Source of the DNA: Glandiceps talaboti
Lineage: Eukaryota > Hemichordata > Enteropneusta > Spengelidae
Assembly (NCBI RefSeq): GCF_964340395.1
Contig: NC_135549.1
Coordinates: forward strand, 34,592,332 to 34,656,331
Direction of reading: 5' to 3'
Length of the DNA: 64,000 nt
The notes beneath the pieces are model-generated. The model was not told where the DNA came from, ran no database searches, and was given only the letters and a program-made list of their open reading frames with translations. Of the stretch, positions 1 through 11,637 are shown piece by piece (position 1 is the first letter of the stretch; each line of letters begins with the position of its first letter). The translations under genes were made by a program, and so were the position numbers.

Positions 1-283
1 TTTTTTTATCAGGCCTTACCTATCATATATGACTGCTGGTCTTAGAAGTGAGAATACCACTTGTTTGATATGATTTCTGGCTGCCATCACCTTCATTGGT
101 GGGTCATATCTATTCATTGATGTTACCTGTACAAATATACCAGATTTAAACTGAATGCCTCCCGTAAGGGAATCACTAATTATGCAAATAACTCATTAAA
201 CTAAAAAAACTATGGTAACAGGCTTTGTTTTTTGGACAAGCGTGCTTTCTTAGGTTAATGTATGTAAGAGTGTGTGATACTGC

Positions 284-3200
284 TTAAAGGCCAAGGTCCA
301 AACAGGCTATGTGCCCACGCTACGGAAGTAGGTTTGTGCATGTGCAACGGAATACGTTTGTTTATCTGGGAGGAGCATTTGGTAAATCTGACCCAGGTAG
401 TTTATCAACATATTAGTGGCTGTTTACACATATTGGTTACATGTAGTTCTTGCCTAATCCGAAGAGTCCCTTGTTTTTTTCAAGTCCAGTGGCAGTGTTT
501 CTGATACGTTTTTTTCCGCTGCGTACGTACGGCCAGACACCCAGTCTGGGTGAAACACGTATTTCTATAAACTTATACATACAAATTATAACCCGAAAAA
601 TATATATTGAGGGACCTGTTCTAATACGATCCAAACACTATTACACAGTGACAATTTGTATCATTGAAATTGTAAACTGAAATTCTTGGGTACGAACAAA
701 CTTACTTACTTGTATCATTTGTACAAGGTACTAGATTACAGTTGCACACGTACACACTAGCGTCGACATTTGGTCGATCGTTATCACACCAAAATCGTTA
801 GATAGATGAGAATTTTTTTAGATTACATGTAGGTCGTGTTTTGACAACATAATCGTGAAAACTTCAAAATTAACTTCACAAGTATCGCACGGGTCAGAGC
901 GGACTAAGCTTTGCACTTCCATACTTACTGTACACTAGGTAGCTAGCTACGTGCGATCTCGAGTTTGGTAGAAATGTCATTGATATTCCCGTTATTTTCC
1001 TTCCGTGTTCTAATTCTTTGAAAGTATCTGTTATGGCTGTTTTCTGATTGATTAAACTTGTATTTCCAATCCCAATGTCCCATCTCAGAAAACAGTCAAT
1101 AAAATCACAAACATGTGCTTCTCCGAGTTATCCCGATGTGTACGAGTACCACCCCAGCTATTTCAAAACAAACGCACAAATGCATACGTCGTGATGGGGT
1201 GAGTACGGACTCTTGTTTGGTCTCCGCCCTGTCTCCATGCGTATGTTTGACTACGATGTCAGTCGATGTCATTTACATGACGAGGATTATTGATGGATAG
1301 TGCCAAAACATATGGAAACGATTTTTAAGAAATCTGGAAAGAATTTAATACGATTTCTCAACCTTCAAATTCTAATTAAACAAATATTTATGATGCATCC
1401 ATGATTGTACTTGTAGTCATGCACATGCACAGAGCTAGAGATTGTAGAGAACAGTCGACAGGTATAGGAACTAGACTAGACAGTGATGTATGATCTATGT
1501 GTACAACATAGACAGTTGTCCTTGAAATTTGATGATCATTACAGAAACAAGCGACCTATCGGTCAGAATAGCTCCGCTGGTTTTTTTTTGTTTTTTTTGT
1601 TTTATTTTGGTGACACGTAGAAATGGTTCAGTTCTTCAGCTCTTCACTATGCAGTTTTGTTTTAGCGATGCAATAAAGTGGTTAGTGGTTCATATGATGT
1701 CTCACTGTAAAACACATTTTACACAGAAGTTGGTAATGTATTGTACTTTTATACCATAGTCACCATTTTATAACAAAAATCTACTGTTATGAAAAATTGC
1801 ACAAAATCTCAGAAAAAAAATGACTGGGAAATGCACACAAGAAAGAGAAAAAAAAAGATGATTTTGAGGTTGGCTATAAATAATTCAATTGTCTTACAGC
1901 TTTAACCCTGGAAAATTTTAATGATGAATGAAATAAACTAGGGATCTAAAATAATTTTGAGGCAATTTGAATTTCAATTTTCTAACAAATTTACCAAGTC
2001 AACAACATTCAACTTGTACAAGTTGAGTAGATATATATAGGGAAGAAATGTATTAATCGCCATCTTAGTTTCCGGACGGCGACAATCCCCGCCAAGTACC
2101 AGAAAGAGAGTCATTCTGGCAGCCATACGTTATAGTGGTAACACTCGTTCATGTTCTATTACCTTTCATAAAGAAAACACAACGAAATGGTTGAAGTGAT
2201 CTTTTTTTTTTAATTTCTTTTCATCACAACAACAAAATCTGCGTGATCAAAAGTGTTGTAAACTAAACCAGAAAGAATTATCGGACTGGCTAAACTTCCC
2301 GATGAACTGGAGTAAGGTCTAAGTCCAAGTAAGCCTCGATAGTACGTGAGAAAATCGTCTCAAACTAGCGATACAACTTTCAAAATATAACTTGACATGT
2401 CTTCATTTGTTAGATTTATACAATTCAAGACGCGTTTTCACTCGAAAACAACAATTCTGTGAATAATGACACTCTGAACGCAGCGATTTCTCGGACGATG
2501 TTACCACTGTAACGTATGGCTGACAATGACTTGCTTCCGGGTTAGTCCCTCGTGCATCCGGGTACCTGGGGTTGTCGCCGTACGGAAACTAAGAAAGATG
2601 GAATTTACAGTGTTTCTTGTGACCGGCGCGGCGCCTGTCAGCAGACTCGGCCATTTTTTTTCATCATTCCATTGTATTTAAACCTTGTACTTGACATTTC
2701 GCAATATTTATAATTCTCAACAAAATACCTCAACATGCCTCACTTCGCTCGTATGATCACTGATGACATGACGAGAGAACCTTTTCGGATTTACATGTAA
2801 AACGGGGAAAGATACGCAAAACATAATGCAAAGTCTGAAGCCAAATTAAAGTTGTGATTATTTTAATTATTTTTACTTGCCAAATATTTGCATTTTGGAA
2901 ATGGCAAGACACGTTCATGTCGTTTAACTTTACATGTGAACTGTCGGCCAATAAACAAAATTTGGTTGATTCACAGTCCGCAGTTAGACTGCTCTTGCAT
3001 AACTTCAACCGCATGCCTTCCTTACGCAAGTTGTCTTAATTCTGGTTCACTGTCACTCCAAATTGCACGACAATATAGAATTAATCACAAGTTACATGTT
3101 ATCTGAAAACATCACATTTTTATAGTGGGTCTGAAGTGAGATTTTAGTAAGTACCAAGAACGTCTTGTGTTGTTGCTTGCTGTGGAAAATTGCCCGGTCA

Positions 3201-5196
3201 CATGAGGTCAGCTTCAGCTTCTGGTCGAATCAGGATAGAGTATACAAATAAGGACGTTGCGGACTGGCTGATTATGTAGAAGGGTGCAGAATTTGGATTT
3301 GAAGTTTACAACCCTGTTTCGAATAAACGCTTGTCACTTCATGCATTTGGGCGCCCAATGCGTAAAATTATGACTATAGCACATATTACATTGCTTGTTT
3401 GACGTCAATAGTGTCTTTTGAAAAATGGCAGTTTACTTAAAGTCTCGTCGAATGATTTCCAATATGGTGTCGGTCATTATCCTCATTAACATATTCATTT
3501 TTTTTTCAAATTACATAAAAAAAATCATAAAAAATAAAAATGAAGATGTGCTGACTTGAAATTAACAAACCTGAGTAAGCTACCCCCTGCGCATCAACAC
3601 ACCAGATATCAAAGCAATCTGACAATAAGTTTTCACGGAGATGATGAAAATGACATTTTATGAAAAAAAATCATAAAAAATTGAAAATGGCACAGATCAA
3701 CTTGGCATGAACAAATCTGAATAGCCTCCCCCCAGGGAACATGCACACCAAATATCTAAGAATACTGACTGTCACTTCCGGAGAAAATAATGAAAATATA
3801 AAAGTTTGACGGACACCTATGATTCACTCTACTCTCTATACTCTATACAACCTATACCTAAAGCTACGCTTTCAGCTTTCGCTGACAGCGGAGCTAATAA
3901 AAGAGTTGCCAACGTTAGATTTGTTTATGAATTATATCACTCGTTTATCAGTTTCAAACATGTCTTGCTTCGGGGTCATCAGAAAATTTAACTGAAAGTA
4001 TGGGAATTCTTGATCGAAATATATTCAGTCATAAAATCCTCAGGTTTCTGACAATTTCCAATACTTGTTACAAGAAAGGCTGCATTCCAAGAATATTTGG
4101 TTAGCTACATGTATTACATCTGATGCCATATACGTGCCACGCACGATCATTGTCCAGTTTGCACCACATGGTGTGCCTTGCCTCCTGTACACGTACCGTA
4201 CGTCTATCTTGTCTGTCAGTGCTACATTTTGCTTCCTCTCTTCATTTTTCTCAGATGTTTTAAGAATTTGAAAATAGTCAGTGTCCGATCGACAAAATTT
4301 CTTTCCACTGAAGTTTAGAAAACATTTAGTTCTACTCTACGGAAACGTTGTGTTGTTGTATCATACATCATGACGCATCACAATGACCTCACACTTCGCT
4401 TCGCGCTTCCTTCGACGTCCGGTCCCTATGAAACTAGTTCGAAGGCTTTCGCTAGCGATAGCGTGGCCAGTCTTGTTTTACCGCGTAATCCTCAAATGTT
4501 TTCCAAATAATTATGAATTTATTTCTGTCTTTTTTTTTTTTTTTACACTTTGGGTATTTTACTTGCTATTTGTACTTCTGGGAAACTCATATTTAATTTT
4601 CCGACCTTAGATTTGTTTACAATGGTCGTCAGGTTTTAGTACTTTCCCTAGCCGGTCCCACAACTAAACTGTTGTACGTGGTTATACTTATAAGTTATGG
4701 CTGGGCGTTGTGACCGGTAGGTAACCGGCTATTATCTACATCACTGCCTACTAGGTATAGGTACGTCAACGACACAACTACTTCACAGAAAACACTTGTT
4801 CACTTGTATTGTTTGCATTCGGTATTTGGCATTTCACACGTTGTTTATTTGCACCATTCACAGTGTCTTATCATGCTTTGTGTAACTTGTAAGCCTAATT
4901 GACAACTGGCCAACGGTTTTTACTAGACAAATTTGAAACAAATTTTGGGTCAGTTTGACGGTAAACCTGCTATATTGGCTACCAAACTTAGTTAACGTCA
5001 GTTATTTCTACTCATGTTGCATCACTATATATTTACAAACAGTATATATGAAATATGAGAGCCATGTGAAACTTTTTCAGTGCAAAATGGGATGAAGACA
5101 TGAGGGCAAAGTCAGTGCTCCTTACAGCAGTTTGAATTTCCCGCATATGCATACATTACCCATAATCCTCTTTATATAGTGGACCTTGGCCTTTAA
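284..5196. mobile_element. 4.9-kb element with TTAA ends (piggyBac-like, non-coding)
   Basis: A 16-bp perfect terminal inverted repeat, TTAAAGGCCAAGGTCC, starts at 284 and its complement ends at 5196, so each end carries TTAA, the target-site signature of piggyBac-type transposons. The right edge is confirmed by a second copy (11638-14398) that matches up to CCTTTAA and diverges immediately after. No transposase ORF is visible, so it would be non-autonomous. Relative to the second copy it has about 2.3 kb extra (1547-3891), which includes a foldback element. The flanks belong to the repeat family with CTCCCGTAAGGG ends, so the element appears to have inserted into one of those. Confidence 0.55.
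2060..2601. mobile_element. Foldback (MITE-like) element inside the TTAA element
   Basis: The left arm (2060-2146) begins CCATCTTAGTTTCCGGACGG and the right arm (2500-2601) is its imperfect reverse complement, with small indels. The arms meet at GCCATACGTTATAGTGGTAAC. About 350 bp of unique AT-rich sequence lies between them, with no ORF. It falls within the segment missing from the second copy of the host element. Confidence 0.6.
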
Positions 5197-5830
5197 TGCA
5201 GTCTTAAGATATTGCCTAATTACCGAAAATCATTAATTATGCAAATTATTCATTGACACTGTAAGGTACATCAACTAACTTTATAGGACATACACAATTT
5301 GTTATGGTTTATGTATGTACTGAATTGTATTGAAATTGAAGCATGCAGTCGTAAGATATAGCCTAATTACAAAGAATCATTAATTATGCAAATTATTCAT
5401 TAACACTGAAAGGTACACCAACAAGCTTTACAGGACATATGCAATTGTTATGGTTAACGTGTGTACTGAATTATATTGGAATTGAAGTATGTATTCTTAA
5501 GATATAGGCTTATTACCGAAAATCATTAATTATGCAAATTATTCATTAACACTGTACGGTGCGTCAACAAACTTGATAGGACATATGCGATTGTTATGGT
5601 TAACGTGTGTATTGAATTATATTGGAATTGAAGTATGTATTCTTAAGATATAGCCTAATTACCAAAAATAATTAATTATGCAAATTATTCATTAACGCTG
5701 TAAGATACATCAACGAATTTTATAGGACAAATGTATGTTGTTATGTTTAACGAATACACTAAATTATATTGAAATTGAAGTATGCAGTCTTAAAATATTG
5801 CGTAATTAGTTGATTTCATTAATATGCAAA
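5197..5830. repeat. Degenerate ~145-bp tandem repeat, 4-5 copies, with ATGCAAAT
   Basis: Units repeat the pattern GAAGTATG..TCTTAAGATATAGCCTAATTAC..AATCATTAATTATGCAAATTATTCATTAACACTG..GGACA..TTATGGTTAACG at about 145-bp intervals with 10-20% divergence. ATGCAAAT, the POU octamer, recurs in each unit. The array ends near a CAGACAGACAG run and a CCTCCCGTACCCTTACGGGAGG palindrome, the end of the family also seen at 7261-8485. Confidence 0.7.
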
Positions 5831-6009
5831 TTTCTCTAATTAAACATTAACAGATCTGGCTCAAAACCTAATCAGGTCTAGCTATTACCCTAAAGATTAT
5901 ATATCCCAAATTTCATTACAATTGAGCTAGCCGAATTTTTAGAAAATGATGACACAGACAGACAGACATTCCCCTTTTAATACCTCCCGTACCCTTACGG
6001 GAGGTAAAA

Positions 6010-7260
6010 ATGGTAGGCACTTCTATGTCAATATACAAAAATACTGCCAATGGCGTTGTAGTACAACTGTACAGTTTTTAGAAATGCTTATCCATATGCT
6101 AATCCATGCTAACAATAGGTGTGACTATCCAGTTGCCTATCCAACCATGTTGCTATCTTTGCAATATACGTGTTCATTTGGCTATTGCTATGGGCGTGGT
6201 CATGTTGTTAGATATATTTGCATACAGTTTTGAATATTGTGATCATTTGGCTGTTGCTATGGGTGTGGTCTTGTTAATTGCTAGGCACATTTACATACAT
6301 TTTTTGAATGGTTATTCATTCGTCTTTCTATTCCTGTTGTTATCTTTGCAGTATATGTGATTATTTGGCTGTTGCTATGGACGTGGTCTTGTTGCTAGGC
6401 AAATTTACATACATTTTTTGAATGTTAATTCAGTTGTCTCCTTGTTATTGCCTGTGAAATACACGACCGTTTGGCTGTTGCTATGGGCGTGCTCATGGTT
6501 GCTAGGGATATACATTTTTTGAATGTTTACTCCCTTGCCTACCAGATGATGTCATTTGACAAAAATATACTGCCATTCGGTTGTTGCTAAGGGCGTGGTC
6601 ATGGTTGCTAGAGCCAATTGTGTCAAAATATTTTTGAAGAAAATCTGCAGAATAACACTAGAAACATCTCACCAAGTTTCAGTCTCATTGACCAAGTACT
6701 TTTTGAGATAAAATTTTGACCAAAATGCACGTTTACACCTAATTTGCATATTACTGATAAGATCATTATATGCTTAATATTTCTTCATCTATACACCCAC
6801 CGATGCATTGCTGTTAAATTTCAGCCCAATCTGCTGAGTAGTTTTGGAATTACAGGTTTTTGACCAAAAAGACACATTTTTAGCCCTAATTTGCATATTA
6901 CTCAGGGAATCATCATGTCAATGTCATGAATAAATCTTACTTTACACCCCCTTAAGAATGTTCCCAACATATTTCCTTCCAATCTGCCCAGTAGTTTCTG
7001 AGTTTAAGTTTTTTTTACCAAAAATAACATTTTTGACACAAATCACACACCTGTGATGCGATCATTCTCATTTGAACAATTTCCCAACCAGACCCCACAA
7101 GAAATGTCCCCATCAAATACCAAGGCAATCGGGTTGCCAGTTTTTGAGTTTAAGTCATCCACACACACATACACACAGACAGACAGACAGACAGACAGAG
7201 AGACACCACTTGATGCCTATAGCACTACTGAACCTACATTGTAGTTCAGTTGTGCTAACA
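6010..7260. repeat. Interspersed element with internal degenerate repeats (CTGTTGCTATGGGCGTGGTC family), copy A
   Basis: It begins near TTGTAGTACAACTGTACAG and ends near GTTCAGTTGTGCTAAC, which gives short TAGCACAACTG-type inverted ends. The first half (6100-6640) repeats a ~115-bp unit with GGCTGTTGCTATGGGCGTGGTC; the second (6640-7160) repeats a ~150-bp unit with CTAATTTGCATATTACTGA; then CAGA/CA microsatellite follows. No ORF is preserved. Related copies lie at 9540-10070, 30320-31300, 37440-39830, 40035-41090, 51330-52040 and 53280-53890. Confidence 0.6.
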
Positions 7261-8387
7261 AACTACACCAGATTTAAACTGGATGCCTCCTGTAAGGGCA
7301 AAGCCATAGGTTTATGTTCCTACACACATTATGGGCTATATATATTATACATAATGCACCCCTTAATTGGAAAATTAATTATATGAAACGATATGAAATT
7401 TGAACACTGTCTATAGAGACATTGAAAAATCATTATTTATCCCAAATTCTCTTGAAAATGGGTTTCAAGGTCAAAGGTCAGGGTCTCATTAGAAATCTCA
7501 TCATTCATAATGTGAGGGTAGCCACTGGAAATGAATGGTGCCCCTTAGAAATCTCATCATTCATAATGTGAGGGTAGCCACTGGAAATGAATGGTGCCCC
7601 TTAGAAATCTCATCATTCATAATATGAGGGTAGCCACTGGAAATGAATGGTGCCCCTTAGAAATCTCATCATTCATAATGTGAGGGTAGCCACTGGAAAT
7701 GAATGGTGCCCATATGCATCAAATGTTTGGAGATGTAACAGGCAACATGTGCTTTCAATCACATATATGGCCACCATTTGATATACAGGTTAAGGTTACA
7801 AAATTGAGTGACATGCATATGTCTCACATAGTGAAACCCAAGTCATGATTAAAATATTATCACTTGAAATGTGATAATATGGGTGTAGACATGTGAATGG
7901 AATCACAAGTACGTATTAACAACAAGAGATAATATAAATTTATCTTGGCGAATTCTCCAGCAAGATTGCCCACTGATGTGATCTATTTACGGCCAACACA
8001 ATATGCAATGTGAAACATTTGTACAATATTGGGTCAATATTCAAATTAGCACAGGTCACAACATAGCAAGATTTTTCATAGATTTAATTACCGAAAAATA
8101 TGCAAATAACTAATTCAAACTAATAGCTACATCAAAAATATTTTCAGGACAGATGCGCTTTGTATCACAAAATGTTATATGCACCAAGTTATATAGAATT
8201 TGAATTTGTACTTGCTTGAAGATATAGTCTAATTACTGAAAATCATTAATTATACAAATGTATCATTATTGATTACCAAAATCTTATCAATTCTTGTTGT
8301 TACAATAAGGAAGATGTGTACTAAGTTTAACTAGAATTGATGAAGTTGTTTTGGAAATATCATGTCAACAGACAGGCACAGACATAC

Positions 8388-8453
<66 letters not shown>

Positions 8454-8485
8454 TCATAACATAACACTCCCTTACGGGAAGTAAA
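7261..8485. repeat. Interspersed element bounded by CTCCTGTAAGGG / CCCTTACGGGA ends
   Basis: It starts GATTTAAACTGGATGCCTCC and ends CACTCCCTTACGGGAAG after a CAGA then CA microsatellite (about 8380-8450). The same end pair flanks the region interrupted by the TTAA element (about 150 to 6005). It holds the 56-bp repeat at 7491-7711 and stretches like the 145-bp units (8060-8290). Confidence 0.5.
7491..7711. repeat. 56-bp tandem repeat, 4 near-identical copies
   Basis: The unit starts AGAAATCTCATCATTCATAA and ends GAATGGTGCCCCTT. Only one internal difference (ATATGAGG for ATGTGAGG) is visible, so the duplication is recent. Confidence 0.95.
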
Positions 8486-8733
8486 AATGTGAAGTACACC
8501 CATAAAGTCTGAACTTTACAAATACTTACACAGTATTGGATAGATTAGACCCATTAAATTGTAGGTTTCTATGTGTGTCATATCAACAACATAAATCTGT
8601 AGTCCATGATTTCAAGGGCCCAATAGGATTGAATTCTATTGAACATGCCCGACAGCATCTTCCTTTGCTTTTCTTTTGGGTTTCAAATAGGGTTAGTCAT
8701 ATTGGAAGAGACTTACTTAGTGATAGTACATAC

Positions 8734-8901
8734 CTTTTCATCTACTTCAACTCTCCTTCTATCAAGTTGTGTTAGTTGTTGTAGTCTGTAGAGAAGTGAC
8801 AATCTGTATTCTTCTATTGCTTGGATAGGATTCCTCAGTAAATTCAAATCTCTTAGTAACAGAAGGTCTCTGATGTATTTGACTTCAGTCAGCTCTTGTA
8901 T
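8734..8901 (-). CDS. LRGUK: LRGUK exon 8: last LRR and LRR cap (residues 280-335)
   Basis: It is 168 nt, 56 codons, phase 0 to 0. The acceptor is CATTTGTAG and the donor AAG|GTATGT. The peptide starts IQELTEVKYIRDLLLLRDLN, passes through LLRNPIQAIEEYRLSLLYRL and ends QLDRRRVEVDEK. 'L..LNLL.NPI....EYR...L..L..L..LD...V...EK' is the typical LRR cap of SDS22-type proteins. In LRGUK a linker and the guanylate-kinase domain follow at once. No such sequence occurs between 1 and 8733 on this strand, so intron 8 is at least 8.7 kb long. Confidence 0.9.
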
Positions 8902-9540
8902 CTACAAATGACATTGTATGATAATGTTCAGTTTTTTTCTCATTTCAAGCTCTACAGAGTGTAGCTCATTAAAATTGACTCATCAATTCTATATATCAAA
9001 TCCAGTTTGGTGGATTGGAAGATACCATTCTTAACAAGGGGTAGGTGGGATAGTGAGGGAGCCATCATGGTCACTCTCTGTTATTTTTCACTTTTTAGTA
9101 CTTTAGTATTTTACCCGTTTTAAACCATCATCAGCCACTCGGTAAAAACCACTGTGGTTCCTGTTAGGCACAAAGTATGAAGTTATCGATTGGATTCTTG
9201 CAAGTTTTCGTCCACTGACTCTTGTTGCATCAATTTTAAAGATATTGCCTGGGTTACAGTACAGTAGAAACACATTACTTTCATTGAAGTATGTTGTTTC
9301 TCCAAGTCAGCAACTAGTCTGCCTGGCATGCTATCAATTGACTCGAAAGATTTATCAATCGAAGAGGAACCAAATAGTGAGGCAGAAAAGTCATTTTTGG
9401 CCAGAATAGTTCACTTCGTGATAAAAGCATGAAATTTGGTACAGACAATGTTTAAGGGTCACTGAGTTAGAAAATAATGCTAGCCATTTCATATTGAAAT
9501 GTATTTCACAACTTATGAACAGATAAAACCATGATTTTTT
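8902..9540. other. Intron 7 sequence with nothing recognised
   Basis: This is AT-rich sequence just upstream of exon 8. No ORF, repeat array or element end could be supported. Confidence 0.6.
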
Positions 9541-10070
9541 TTCATAATATGAATTGTAGCACAACTGTACAGTTTTTAAAAGTATTTACCCATAGGCTGA
9601 TCCATGCTAGGTATAGATTATTCACTTGCCTATCCAACCAATACACGTGATCATTTGGGGGTTGCTATGGGCGTGATCATGTTGCTAGACATATTTGCAT
9701 ACATTTTTTGAATGTTCTTTCACTTGTCTATGAATCCCTGATCTTATCTTTGCAATATACATGTCATTGATCATTTGGCTGTTGGTATGGGAGTGGTTTT
9801 GTTGCTAGACATATTTGCATACATCTTTTTTGAAAGTTTATTCACTTGTCTATGAATCCCTGATGTTATCTTTGCAATAAATGTGATCATTTAGCTGTTG
9901 CTATGGGCATTGTCTTGTTGCTAGGCACATTTACATACATTTTTTTTGCATGTTTATTCACTTGCCTATTAATACCTGTTGTTATCTTGGCTGTTGCCAT
10001 GGGCGTGGTCATGTTGCTAGGCATATTTGCATACACTTTTTGAATAATTGTTCACTTGTCTAAGAATCCC
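9540..10070. repeat. CTGTTGCTATGGGCGTGGTC family, copy B (5' half)
   Basis: About four to five diverged ~115-bp units are visible, each with a form of GTTGCTATGGGCGTGRTCATGTTGCTAG and ATATTTGCATACATTTTTTG. It begins with GTAGCACAACTGTACAG as copy A does, and stops abruptly at about 10070. Confidence 0.65.
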
Positions 10071-11637
10071 TGTGATCGCCGCCTTCGGAAGTGTAACCAA
10101 TGAAAGTCATGGCAGAAATTTTCAATCTCAATACTTTCTTCAATTTGCTAATTACTTGGCTAAAACGTTTTGATTTGCTATTAGTAATTTGCTATGAGAA
10201 AGGTCTGCCATTGCATGGTTGACACAATCGATCGCCTGTGCCTACCAAGATATCTTCACTTACGCACTAACTTGAAGTGGTTTCACAACATTTTATATTA
10301 AAAAGTTCCAATCTTATCACTCTTAGTAATTGTTTTCCCTGTTACAATTATGCGAGTTTGTTTACATTTGTAGAACATGTCAACTGTGTTTAATGTCATA
10401 GCCCATAACTTTCACATGAAGTTCATTGGGTGAACGGATTTATGTTTTCACTTGTCCTGATGCAAAGTTTACTTTTCGAGGGCTGATGAATACACTCTAA
10501 TGATAGCACTTGTTCTTTGATTGACAATATGAAATGTTCATGTAGCAATGACTAGATTTATTCCAGTAGTTCAGTTGAATCTGATATGCCATCGTGACAC
10601 TAGTCGCCAAATTTTGTTTACAATTGATGTGCGTTTCAACTTCATCTCAGTCACTGAAGGTGATTTCATACACACTGTTGCATACAAACTGTCACGCCTA
10701 TGTTTAACAGCTCCTCTAACAACTTGTTTGGCTTGCATGAAAAATAGTGGTCAAGATTTATTGTCATACTCCAGAATTTCATTTGTTCATACATGTAATT
10801 AAATCATGAATTGTATGCCATATTTAGGGTAAGTAACATTACTACTCCATTACATGTAAAAATGAAATTGTCCAGAGAATGTTTTGATGTCATTTTAAAC
10901 ACAGTCATGTACTTGCTTCCTGAGTAATGAGTAGAGCAACCACGTAGTGAGCTGATAATTAAACGTTGTTATTTTACACCTGATGTGAATGCTTTAATTG
11001 AACGGGACAAGTATCTGAAACACTTTACTTCCCCGTTAACGGTTGTATATCCAGTGGTGTAGTTTTTTTGGAAAAACAACGTATAATCTGATTGTATGTT
11101 TTGCTTTCCAGCATGGTACTAAGAGTCGATTGTTTTTATTTTGACACATGACATGTACCCCTGTCGCAATCAACATAAAAAGACGCAACACTAATGTTGC
11201 CATGTCTGTTGCCATTGTTGTGTCTACCTGGAAAATTACTACATCATGCCGAAAACAGCTGCATAGGTTCATACGGACACAGCACACTACATTCAACACG
11301 TCATGCTCCCATGTCTGTAAGACATGTCTAGCCATAGTTCTAAAGCATGTTCAGAATTTTTTGGCTATGTCTGCTGACAGGTGTCACGGCATCGATTATG
11401 TGTTTTGGTGTCAAATACACGTTCTTATTACCCTTGAAATTGATTGACCAGACATATTCTATCCTCAAAACTGTTACATGTAATTTACGTGTGATAGTTT
11501 GTGTTTTTTCCAACAACAGTGACTTCCATCACATACACACTTACACATTAAAGTAATGACCTCATGTATGTAGGACACGATCCATGTGTAATGGTTAAAT
11601 CTAAAAACTAAAGTTCGTTACATAAATAAAATTCATT
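10071..11637. other. Intron 7 sequence, unique, nothing recognised
   Basis: Two overlapping 99-codon ORFs (11036-11335 minus, 11148-11447 plus) lie here. Neither shows a recognisable domain and each shadows the other, so neither is called a gene. Confidence 0.5.

Noticed and set aside
274-680. Small ORFs at the left end as candidate transposase or guanylate-kinase exons
   Set aside because: They lie inside the TTAA element, do not resemble either family, and the matching frames in the second copy are broken.
11036-11447. Overlapping 99-codon ORFs on opposite strands
   Set aside because: No recognisable domain, no splice sites that keep them, and they shadow each other; probably chance in intron 7.
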